Assembly: GCA_035697145.1 (NCBI GenBank)
Contig: DASSDL010000149.1
Coordinates: 4,344 to 68,343, forward strand
Length of the DNA stretch: 64,000 bases
Source of the DNA: DASQUK01 sp035697145
GTDB taxonomy: Bacteria; Actinomycetota; Acidimicrobiia; Acidimicrobiales; VFJN01
Direction of reading: 5' to 3'
Shown: one piece after another, positions 34,493-41,666 of the stretch
Position numbering within the stretch: position 1 is the first letter of the stretch
Layout: every line of letters begins with the position of its first letter
The notes under the pieces: model-generated
What the model saw: only the letters and a program-made list of their open reading frames with translations
What the model was told of the DNA's origin: nothing
Databases searched by the model: none
Program-made: the position numbers and the translations under genes

Positions 34493-35176
34493 GTGATCCT
34501 GGCAGCACTCATCGTGAACTCCGACGCGCCCGCAGACGCCAAGCATCCCGTCAGCATCCGCCAGGCCCTGGCCCTCCGACTCCCGCCGGCCGCCGACGAC
34601 CTGGCCGGCTTCCCGGTGTGGCACGCGCATGGCGGCACCACGCTCTTCCGCGTCACGACTTCGGGCTACGGGCCCTGGTGGTTCTCGAGCGACGGCGCCG
34701 GGCGCTTCGACCTCGCCCCACCGCGGGGCACCTGCTACCTGGCCGACGACGAGATGGGCGCGCTGCTGGAGGTGTTCGGACCGGTGGCCGTCGTCAGCGC
34801 CGACTGGGCCAAGCGCTTCAGCATCTGGCAGCTGGGCCTGCCCGACCAGTGCAGCGCCGCAGACACCACCGTCCGGGCCGCCCGGGGCTTCGGCGTGACG
34901 GCCGAGCTGGCCACGATGACCCCGTACGACCTGCCGCAACGCTGGGCGGCTGCGTTCGCCGCCGCCGGGTACCAGGGCGTGCGCTACCGGGTCCGGCACG
35001 ATCCCGGCGGCAGCCGGGCGCTGGCACTCTTCGGCGCCGCCGGCGAGCGCAGGCGCTGGCCGCGGGGCCGTCGCCAGGACGTCGACGACGACGTGCTGGA
35101 GCGGCTGGCGGACCAGACCGGGCTGCGCGTCGCGGTGATCCCCGACGCCGCCGACCTCGGTGAGCTCCTGGACTGA
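34493..35176 (+). CDS. RES-domain toxin (NAD+ phosphorylase family)
   Basis: 227 residues. RES toxins deplete NAD+ by phosphorolysis. The three name-giving residues are visible in order: Arg in TTLFRVTTSGYGPWW, Glu in DEMGALLEVFGP and Ser in DPGGSRALALFG, with GTCYLADDE between. This is the layout of MbcT-like toxins. It follows the antitoxin gene by 26 bases. The GTG at 34493 or at 34517 could start it; the first conserved part begins around residue 38. Confidence 0.85.
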   Translation: MILAALIVNSDAPADAKHPVSIRQALALRLPPAADDLAGFPVWHAHGGTTLFRVTTSGYGPWWFSSDGAGRFDLAPPRGTCYLADDEMGALLEVFGPVAVVSADWAKRFSIWQLGLPDQCSAADTTVRAARGFGVTAELATMTPYDLPQRWAAAFAAAGYQGVRYRVRHDPGGSRALALFGAAGERRRWPRGRRQDVDDDVLERLADQTGLRVAVIPDAADLGELLD

Positions 35177-35184
35177 CGCCGAGG

Positions 35185-35215
35185 TTGATAGTCCCCGCGG
35201 ACGCCCCGGTAACCT
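35185..35215 (+). promoter_or_regulatory. Promoter of the bL37 gene
   Basis: TTGATA (35185-35190), 19-base spacer, TAACCT (35210-35215), eight bases before the ATG; probably leaderless. Confidence 0.5.
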
Positions 35216-35223
35216 GCCCGGCC

Positions 35224-35310
35224 ATGTCGAAGCGCACCGTCAAGCGCAAGATCCGGGCCCGCCGCAAGAAGGCCAACCACGGCCGCAAGCCCAACACCGG
35301 CCGCGGCTGA
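35224..35310 (+). CDS. Ribosomal protein bL37 (28 residues)
   Basis: A 28-residue, extremely basic protein. Its C-terminal KKANHGRKPNTGRG matches the KANHGKRPN ending of bL37, the small large-subunit protein found in mycobacterial ribosomes. The N-terminal MSKRTVKRKIRARR is Arg/Lys-rich like that of bL37 but not identical. It has its own promoter just upstream and is followed 24 bases later by the peptidase gene. It is below most gene-finder length limits. Confidence 0.8.
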   Translation: MSKRTVKRKIRARRKKANHGRKPNTGRG

Positions 35311-35334
35311 GCTCGCCCGCTCCCTGCGGTCCCC

Positions 35335-37479
35335 ATGGCGGCGCCGGAACCCGAGCCGGCCGGGCCACCGGCCGCCGCAGCGCCGCCCGGCGCGCGGCGG
35401 GACGACGTGGTCGACGTCGTCCACGGCGTCGAGGTGGCCGACCCCTACCGCTGGCTCGAGGACGGCGACGCGGCCGACACGCGGGGGTGGGTGGCGGAGC
35501 AGAACAGCCACACCCGGGCCGTCCTGGATGCCCTGCCCGGGCGCGCCGGCTTGGCGGACCGGTTCGCCGAGCTGTTCGGAGCCGGCACCGCGGGGGCGCC
35601 GTCGATCCGGGGGCACCAACTGTTCTCGCTGGACCGCTGGGGCGACCACGAGCAGGCCGTGCTGGTCGTCCGCAGCCTCGACGGCTCGCCGGACCCGCGA
35701 ACCCTGCTCGATCCCCACCGCCTGACGGGCGACGCCACCACCTCCCTCGACTGGTACGCGCCCTCCGTCGACGGCGGCCTGGTGGCCTTCGGCATCTCGG
35801 CAGGCGGCGACGAGCGCAGCACGCTCGGCGTCCTGGACGTGGCGACGGGTGAGCGGCTGGCCGACACGATCCCCTTCACGCGCGCCGCCTCGGTGGCGTG
35901 GGCGCCCGACGGCCGCGCCTTCGCCTACACCCGCAACCCCGACCCGGCGGCCGTCGGCGAGGACGAGTCCAACTATCACCGCACCGTCTGGTGGCACGCC
36001 CTGGGCGACAACCCGGGACACGACGAGTTGGTCTGGGGCGATCTGCCCGACAAGACCGCCTGGCCGTCGGTCGAGCTGTCCCGCGACGGCCGCTGGCTGC
36101 TGATCGAGGTCGCGCTGGGCTGGACTCGGGTGGACGTCCACCTCATCGACCGGACGACCGGGCAACGCACGACCGTGATCGAGAACGTCGAGGCGCTGTC
36201 ATCGTTCACGGTGGTGGGCGACCGGCTCGTCGGCCACACGACGCTGGACGCCCCGCGGGGTCGGGTCGTCACCGCGCCCCTGCGAACCCCCACCCCGGAG
36301 CACTGGCGCACCGTGGTGCCGGAGTCCGACGACGTCATCCAGGGCGTCGCGGTGACCGAGCGCTCGCTGCTGGTGGCGTCCACCCGGGCGGCGGTGTCCC
36401 GGCTCCGTCACCTGCCCCTCCCGGTCGACAAGGCCGAGGGCTCGGGAGCGCCGGCCGATGGCCCACCGCCGGCCGAGATCGCCCTACCCGAGCCGGGGTC
36501 ACTGGTCGGCATCGCCGGTGACCGCGAGGGCGACACCGCGGTCGTCGCCTTCACCTCATGGACCCGACCGTCGGCGCTGTGGCGTTGGCGGCCCGGCGAG
36601 GAGCTCGGGCCATGGAGCGACCTGCCGTCGCCGGTCGATCCGAACCGGTACCGGGCCGAGGTCGAGACCTACCCCTCGACCGACGGCACGCGGATCACCC
36701 TGTTCACGGTCCGCCGCACCGACGTCGAGCCGGGGCCGGACACGGCGACGCTGCTGACGGGGTACGGCGGGTTCGCCGTCACCATGAGCCCCGGCTACAG
36801 CCCGGCCGCGGTGGCGGTTGCCGACGACGGCGGCGTCTTCGCCGTGGCCGGCATCCGCGGCGGCGCCGAGGAGGGCGAGGACTGGCACCGCGCCGGCATG
36901 CGCGAGCGCAAGCAGCGGGTGTTCGACGACTTCGCCGCCGCAGCCGACTTCCTGGTCGACGCCGGCCGGACGTCCCGGGACCGCCTCGCGATCCGCGGCG
37001 GCAGCAACGGCGGCCTGCTGGTCGCCGCCAGCGAGACCCAGCGCCCCGACCTGTGCCGGGCGGTCGTGTGCGCGGTACCGCTGACCGACATGGTCCGCTT
37101 CCCCCGGTTCCTCATCGCCCGCCTGTGGACGCCCGAGTACGGCGATCCGGACGTGGCCGCCGAGTTCGCCTGGTTGTGGGCCTACTCGCCCTACCACCGC
37201 CTGGTCGAGGGGACCTGCTACCCGGCGACGCTGGTCCTGACCGGGGAGGACGACAGCCGCGTCGATCCCGCCCATGCCCGCAAGTTCGCGGCCGCCCTGC
37301 AGTGGGCGACCTCGTGCGGCGACCTGCGTCCCGTTCTGGTGCGGGTGGAGGCCCGGGCCGGGCACGGCCAAGGCAAGCCGACCTCGAAGCAGGCCGACGA
37401 GGCCGCCGACGTCCACGCCTTCCTGCGCTGGCAGCTCGGGATGCAGCTAGTGCCCAGGACTCCGCGCGTAGCGCCCTAG
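35335..37479 (+). CDS. Prolyl oligopeptidase family serine peptidase (S9A)
   Basis: 714 residues, the normal size, with no signal peptide, so cytoplasmic. It opens with VADPYRWLEDGDAADTRGWV, the S9A N-terminal signature, then a seven-bladed propeller and an alpha/beta hydrolase domain with Ser in RGGSNGGLLV, Asp in GEDDSRVDP and His in RAGHGQGKP. It cleaves short peptides after proline. The first 25 residues are Pro/Ala-rich. Confidence 0.95.
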   Translation: MAAPEPEPAGPPAAAAPPGARRDDVVDVVHGVEVADPYRWLEDGDAADTRGWVAEQNSHTRAVLDALPGRAGLADRFAELFGAGTAGAPSIRGHQLFSLDRWGDHEQAVLVVRSLDGSPDPRTLLDPHRLTGDATTSLDWYAPSVDGGLVAFGISAGGDERSTLGVLDVATGERLADTIPFTRAASVAWAPDGRAFAYTRNPDPAAVGEDESNYHRTVWWHALGDNPGHDELVWGDLPDKTAWPSVELSRDGRWLLIEVALGWTRVDVHLIDRTTGQRTTVIENVEALSSFTVVGDRLVGHTTLDAPRGRVVTAPLRTPTPEHWRTVVPESDDVIQGVAVTERSLLVASTRAAVSRLRHLPLPVDKAEGSGAPADGPPPAEIALPEPGSLVGIAGDREGDTAVVAFTSWTRPSALWRWRPGEELGPWSDLPSPVDPNRYRAEVETYPSTDGTRITLFTVRRTDVEPGPDTATLLTGYGGFAVTMSPGYSPAAVAVADDGGVFAVAGIRGGAEEGEDWHRAGMRERKQRVFDDFAAAADFLVDAGRTSRDRLAIRGGSNGGLLVAASETQRPDLCRAVVCAVPLTDMVRFPRFLIARLWTPEYGDPDVAAEFAWLWAYSPYHRLVEGTCYPATLVLTGEDDSRVDPAHARKFAAALQWATSCGDLRPVLVRVEARAGHGQGKPTSKQADEAADVHAFLRWQLGMQLVPRTPRVAP

Positions 37480-37507
37480 CCGTACCACCGGTGGAATCAG
37501 TCGTGGA

Positions 37508-37513
37508 TAGCCT
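37508..37513 (+). promoter_or_regulatory. -10 element of the gene at 37523
   Basis: TAGCCT, nine bases before the ATG at 37523. Confidence 0.35.
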
Positions 37514-37522
37514 GCCGTCGCC

Positions 37523-38125
37523 ATGCTCGACCACGTCTTCACCGATGCCATCGGCGCCCTGCGCGACTCGCTGGAGCGCGCCCTGCTCGAGCGCCAGGCG
37601 TTCGAGGAGCGCTTCCAGGTAGACGTGCTCCTCGGCGACGTGACCTGGGAGACGTCGTACGGGCTGCCCGGTGAGGGCCTGCCGCCGCGGGTCCAGGCCG
37701 ACCTCACGCTCGACTGGCCGACATGGGCGCAGACCGCCTACCGGTCCTGGTACATCGGCGAGCCGTTCACCGACCCGCCCCGCATCGAGATCGAGCTGGT
37801 GCTGCGCCTCCAGCGCCTGGCTGAGTCGCCCGACCCCAGCGTGGTGCTGGCGGCGTTGCCGGAGATGAGTGCGTCGATCGGGTCGGAACACCTCGAGCGG
37901 TCGGGCCCGACGATCGAGACGGTGTGCTCGGCCGACCTCAACGATCGCGAGTACGCCATCGAGGTGTCGTACGAGGGCAGCTACGAGTTGGACGAGGCCA
38001 CGCTGGAGGACGGCACGATCCTGGATGACCACCTGAGCGCCATGGGCGGATGGATCGCATCGACCCTGGTGAAGCTCGGCGACCTCAAGCTGCCGTTCCT
38101 ACCCCCCGTGGAGGAGGAGTCGTGA
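37523..38125 (+). CDS. Uncharacterised acidic protein
   Basis: 200 residues, acidic, soluble, no signal peptide and no family recognised. It begins with a helical stretch (FTDAIGALRDSLERALLERQAFEERF), then mixed strands with several Trp/Tyr, and ends LKLPFLPPVEEES. Codon use matches the neighbours, and it has its own -10 element, so a real gene is likely. Confidence 0.65.
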   Translation: MLDHVFTDAIGALRDSLERALLERQAFEERFQVDVLLGDVTWETSYGLPGEGLPPRVQADLTLDWPTWAQTAYRSWYIGEPFTDPPRIEIELVLRLQRLAESPDPSVVLAALPEMSASIGSEHLERSGPTIETVCSADLNDREYAIEVSYEGSYELDEATLEDGTILDDHLSAMGGWIASTLVKLGDLKLPFLPPVEEES

Positions 38126-38290
38126 CCGTCGGCGACATACTCTCCCTCGTCATCGCTAGCATCTCCAACGGCGCAGAATTGGCCCCTTGACCCCCTGGTA
38201 GGGGTGCGGAAAGCTACCCGCGCACCGGGTCGACATACCCCATCTTCGCCCGACGGTCTCCGACTCCCGGCGCCGAGGAATTGCGCGACC

Positions 38291-39253
38291 ATGCGACGCC
38301 CTGCCCTCTGGGTACTCATGGCGGTCATCATCGCTTTGCTTCCGATGGTTACAACCGAACGGGCAGTGGCCAATCATGTCCCGGCGAGCCGAATCACCCG
38401 TAGCTACTACGTAGGTAGCTCGTCGAGCGACAAGGCCGTTATGCTCGGTTGCCGGCAAGGCGACAAGAACGGCCGCATGACGCTGTTCTTCGGCGCCCCG
38501 GCCGCCTTGGGCACCTCGTACGGCGCCACCCTTTGGGGTGCTCCCAACCTCACGACGGTCCAGATCGGGAACCTGGCCATGGACTTCATCCGTGGTTACG
38601 CGTACTGCCGCCAGTCGTCGTCGTACCGGCTCTTGATCGGCCTGGGCACCAGCAACAGCGCGATTGACGGCCGGTCGACCACGTGGCTCCGGAACCACGG
38701 CAAGGCATGGGCGAGCATGGTCCACCAGGTCGCCACCTGGTCCAACCGCTACTACCCGATGGCACAGGCCTACGCCGCCTGGGACGCAGAGCCGTCGTGG
38801 TCGACCTACGACAAGGCGCACCAATGGATGTACGGCTATGACGTCCTGTTCCCGGCGCGGCGCGCCCTGTACGCCAACTTCTCGGCGGACGGCTGCCCCA
38901 CCACCAGCGCCACCAATGGCGCGTGCAGCAACGGGTGGAACCAGTCCGCGGTCTGGCACCTCGCGTGGGAGCACGATCCCTCGTTGACGATCCCCCAGAT
39001 CTACGCCACCAGCGGGGTGAACGCAAGGCAATGGCAGCTTATCGACGAATGGGCGACTCACAATCGCGGCGATGGGATCTTCTTCTATGGGGTGATGAGC
39101 CAGGCCGGCGCGTGCAGGCAAGTGGGTGGTTGTCCCGGCACGAACAACACGCCGCACCGCGCCTGGGAGTTCATGATTTGGTGGCTGCGCTCGCACACGC
39201 ACACATGGCAATCGTCGATTAACACGATGACGGACATCAGTTGGCACACCTAA
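38291..39253 (+). CDS. Secreted Trp/Tyr-rich protein, possible glycosidase-like barrel
   Basis: 320 residues with a clear Sec signal peptide (MRRPALWVLMAVIIALLPMV, cleavage probably after AVA near residue 27). The mature protein has six cysteines and many aromatic residues (e.g. AYAAWDAEPSWSTYDKAHQW, a segment with acidic residues near strand ends). The pattern suggests an extracellular (beta/alpha)-barrel of the glycoside-hydrolase kind, but no family could be named. The gene and its 165-bp upstream region have visibly lower GC than the flanks, suggesting transfer. In-frame starts upstream of 38291 are rejected because they precede the signal peptide. Confidence 0.7.
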   Translation: MRRPALWVLMAVIIALLPMVTTERAVANHVPASRITRSYYVGSSSSDKAVMLGCRQGDKNGRMTLFFGAPAALGTSYGATLWGAPNLTTVQIGNLAMDFIRGYAYCRQSSSYRLLIGLGTSNSAIDGRSTTWLRNHGKAWASMVHQVATWSNRYYPMAQAYAAWDAEPSWSTYDKAHQWMYGYDVLFPARRALYANFSADGCPTTSATNGACSNGWNQSAVWHLAWEHDPSLTIPQIYATSGVNARQWQLIDEWATHNRGDGIFFYGVMSQAGACRQVGGCPGTNNTPHRAWEFMIWWLRSHTHTWQSSINTMTDISWHT

Positions 39254-39401
39254 GAACGTGCGCGGATAGGCAGGTCATCCTGGCTCTCGGTGGTCAGCGC
39301 TGCTGGGAGGCCCAGCTGTTGAGCCGCGACCCGGCAACAAATTCCCACGCGGGGTGCCTGCGGAACGCCGTATCCGCTGGGCCTCTAAGACCGCCGATGC
39401 A

Positions 39402-40154
39402 ATGACACGCCGACGCACACGACCGCAGCGCCCGAGGACCCACCGGAATGGGCTCGGCGGCCATCGCCGCCTGGCGTTGGGGGTGGCCGTCGCGGCGTCG
39501 GTCGGCCTGACCGCCGTCGGCGTCGCCAGCGCCGCCCGGCGACAGCCGACGCCCACCGAAGCCGAGCGCCAGGTCCAGCGTGAGATCGATGCCATGATCG
39601 ACAGCGGTATGTCCCCGGACGATCCCAAGGTCGAGCTGCTCGAGGACCAGATGGACGAGCTGCGCCGCAGCACGCGGGCAGACCCGCCAACGGAACCTGG
39701 CGTCGACCTGGGCCAGCGCGTGACCGACGCCAAGGCGGCCGAGAAGGCCGCCGATCGGGCCCGGGACCAGGCGGTGCGGACGCGGGCCGGGTCGGCGGCG
39801 GCAGCCGGAGTCGCGGGCCAGGCCACGACCGCAGGCGTGCCCGCCGGGCCGGCGTGGCAGAGCGGGACCGTCGAGTGCGAGCCGGTGCCCCAGATCCTGA
39901 CGGCAGAGGAGGTTGCGGGGGCGACCTGCCTCAGCGTTCCGCAGCCCGACGGATCGACCCGCTATGTCGCCGTCGGCAGCGACGGCGTTGTCCGCACCGT
40001 CGCCTTCGGCGCCGACGGCAAGGTCGGTCGTGGCCCGAACCGCCGGGTGCCGGGCGGCGTGGCGCCCGGGGTGACCGCGGTCGGGCCCACGGCGGCCGGC
40101 GACATCCTGGTGACGGTCGGGGGGAAGGCGCCCGTCACAGTCGACGTCGGCTAG
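39402..40154 (+). CDS. Exported or membrane-anchored low-complexity protein
   Basis: About 250 residues: a very basic start (TRRRTRPQRPRTHRNG), one hydrophobic helix (LALGVAVAASVGLTAVGVAS), an acidic helical segment (TEAERQVQREIDAMIDSGM) and an Ala/Gly-rich C-terminal domain with two cysteines. No family recognised. It may be an outer-face anchored protein. GTG 39354 is an alternative start. Confidence 0.65.
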   Translation: MTRRRTRPQRPRTHRNGLGGHRRLALGVAVAASVGLTAVGVASAARRQPTPTEAERQVQREIDAMIDSGMSPDDPKVELLEDQMDELRRSTRADPPTEPGVDLGQRVTDAKAAEKAADRARDQAVRTRAGSAAAAGVAGQATTAGVPAGPAWQSGTVECEPVPQILTAEEVAGATCLSVPQPDGSTRYVAVGSDGVVRTVAFGADGKVGRGPNRRVPGGVAPGVTAVGPTAAGDILVTVGGKAPVTVDVG

Positions 40155-40183
40155 GGGGCGTGTCGGCGGCGTCCCCCGGTTCA

Positions 40184-40189
40184 TATGGT
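40184..40189 (+). promoter_or_regulatory. -10 element of the PPOX gene
   Basis: TATGGT, six bases before the ATG at 40196. Confidence 0.45.
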
Positions 40190-40195
40190 GTGCAC

Positions 40196-40588
40196 ATGCT
40201 CGACGAAGCGATCACGAAGCTCGCCACCGGAAAGAACATCGGGGCCGTCACCACGCTGCTGCCCGACGGCACGCCCATGACCCAGCCGCTCTGGGTCGAC
40301 GCCGACGACGACCACCTGCTGTTCAACACCGAGGTGCATCGGCAGAAGTTCCGCAACATCCAGCGCGATCCCCGCGTCACTGTCGCGATATGGGACAGCG
40401 CCGATCCCTACTTCTATGTCGAGGTGCGGGGCGAGGTGGTGGAGACGGTCCGGGGCCCCGAGGCCCGCGCCCACATCGACCAGCTCGCCCAGAAGTACAC
40501 GGGCGGCGACTACGCCGGCACCATCCGCTCAGAGCGCGTGATCCTCAAGGTGGCTCCCACCAAGCGTCAGTTCGTCCGCGGGAGGTAG
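40196..40588 (+). CDS. PPOX-class (split-barrel) F420/FMN-dependent oxidoreductase
   Basis: 130 residues, one flavin-reductase-like split barrel: IGAVTTLLPDGTPMTQPLWV, LLFNTEVHRQKFRNIQRDPRVTVAI (as two landmarks near residues 40-65) and YVEVRGEVVE. Short actinobacterial members of this family typically use F420, but cofactor choice cannot be settled by sequence reading. ATG 40196 matches the family start and the TATGGT promoter element. It converges with the adenosine kinase gene with a 15-bp gap. Confidence 0.88.
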   Translation: MLDEAITKLATGKNIGAVTTLLPDGTPMTQPLWVDADDDHLLFNTEVHRQKFRNIQRDPRVTVAIWDSADPYFYVEVRGEVVETVRGPEARAHIDQLAQKYTGGDYAGTIRSERVILKVAPTKRQFVRGR

Positions 40589-40603
40589 CCGAGCGTCGGT
40601 GCG

Positions 40604-41581
40604 TCAGGCCAGGTCCGCCAGCCGGACCTCGGGCCGGGCACCGATGTGGCTGATCACCTCGGACGCCGCGAGCGAGGCCAGTCGACCACACTCGGGCAGG
40701 GGCTGGCCGGCCGTGTAGCCGTAGAGGAACCCGGCGGCGTAGAGGTCACCGGCGCCGGTGGTGTCGACGACCTCGACCGGGTGGGCCGCCACCTCGTGGG
40801 TTTCGCTCCCGGCCACGATCACCGAGCCGCGGGCGCCCAGCGTCAGGCACGTGATGCCCACCTCGGTCCGGGCCTTTTCGATCGCGGTCTCCACGTCGTC
40901 GCAGCCCCACAGGATGCAGGCCTCGGACTCGTTGGCGAAGAGGATGTCGATCCGCTCGCGCACCAGTGGAAGGAAGTCGTCGTGGTGCCGCTGCACGCAG
41001 AACGAGTCGGACAGCGTCAGCGCGACCTTGCGGCCGGCCTCCGTGGCGATCTCGGACGCCTTCCAGTACGCGTCCATCGACTCGGGTCGGTCGAACAGGT
41101 AGCCCTCCAGCAACGTGACCTGGGCGCTGCGTACCAGGTCGGCATCCACATCGTTGGGGCAGAAGTACTCGGAAGCACCCAGGTACGTGTTCATGGTGCG
41201 CTGGGCATCGGGCGTCACGATGATGAGGCTGCGCCCCGTCGGCGGGCCCTCGCTGGCAGCCGGGCAATCGAACACGACGCCCTGTGCCCGCAGGTCGTGG
41301 GCGAACACACCGCCCAGCTGGTCGTCGAACACCCGGCCCAGATAGCCGGCCCGGCCTCCGAAGCTCGCAACCCCGGCGATGCTGTTGCCGACCGAGCCGC
41401 CCGACATCTCGATGGCCGGGCCCATGGCCGTGTACAGGTCCTCGGCGCGGTCGGTGTCGATGAGCGTCATCGCGCCCTTCACCAGCCCGTGGGCGTCGAG
41501 GAACGCATCGTCTTCGTGGGTCAGGACGTCGACGAGCGCGTTGCCGATGCCGACGACGTCGAGGGAGGCCTCCACAGTCAC
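40604..41581 (-). CDS. PfkB-family sugar kinase, probably adenosine kinase
   Basis: 325 residues. PfkB signature 2 is VVDTTGAGDLYAAGFLYG with the catalytic Asp; signature 1 lies around GGSVGNSIAGVASFGGRAGYLG. The N-terminus VVGIGNALVDVL and the substrate region resemble adenosine kinase-like PfkB proteins, phosphorylating adenosine to AMP for purine salvage. Ribokinase-like alternatives are not excluded. GTG 41581 has TAGCCT eight bases upstream. Confidence 0.88.
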   Translation of the reverse strand: MTVEASLDVVGIGNALVDVLTHEDDAFLDAHGLVKGAMTLIDTDRAEDLYTAMGPAIEMSGGSVGNSIAGVASFGGRAGYLGRVFDDQLGGVFAHDLRAQGVVFDCPAASEGPPTGRSLIIVTPDAQRTMNTYLGASEYFCPNDVDADLVRSAQVTLLEGYLFDRPESMDAYWKASEIATEAGRKVALTLSDSFCVQRHHDDFLPLVRERIDILFANESEACILWGCDDVETAIEKARTEVGITCLTLGARGSVIVAGSETHEVAAHPVEVVDTTGAGDLYAAGFLYGYTAGQPLPECGRLASLAASEVISHIGARPEVRLADLA

Positions 41582-41589
41582 GGCGCAAG

Positions 41590-41658
41590 AGGCTAGCGGA
41601 CCCTTGCTGGTGGCCCACTGGTGGGCCGGCCCCGGGCATCGCGGGCGGTGGGTAGCGT
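41590..41658. promoter_or_regulatory. Divergent -10 elements of the adenosine kinase and M1 peptidase genes
   Basis: Minus strand TAGCCT (41595-41590), eight bases before the kinase GTG; plus strand TAGCGT (41653-41658), eight bases before the peptidase GTG. Confidence 0.5.
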
Positions 41659-41666
41659 GGCTTGCC

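Noticed and set aside
38122..38190. 22-codon frame with a GTGA overlap after the gene at 37523
   Set aside because: Too short and with no distinguishing sequence; the overlap alone is weak evidence.
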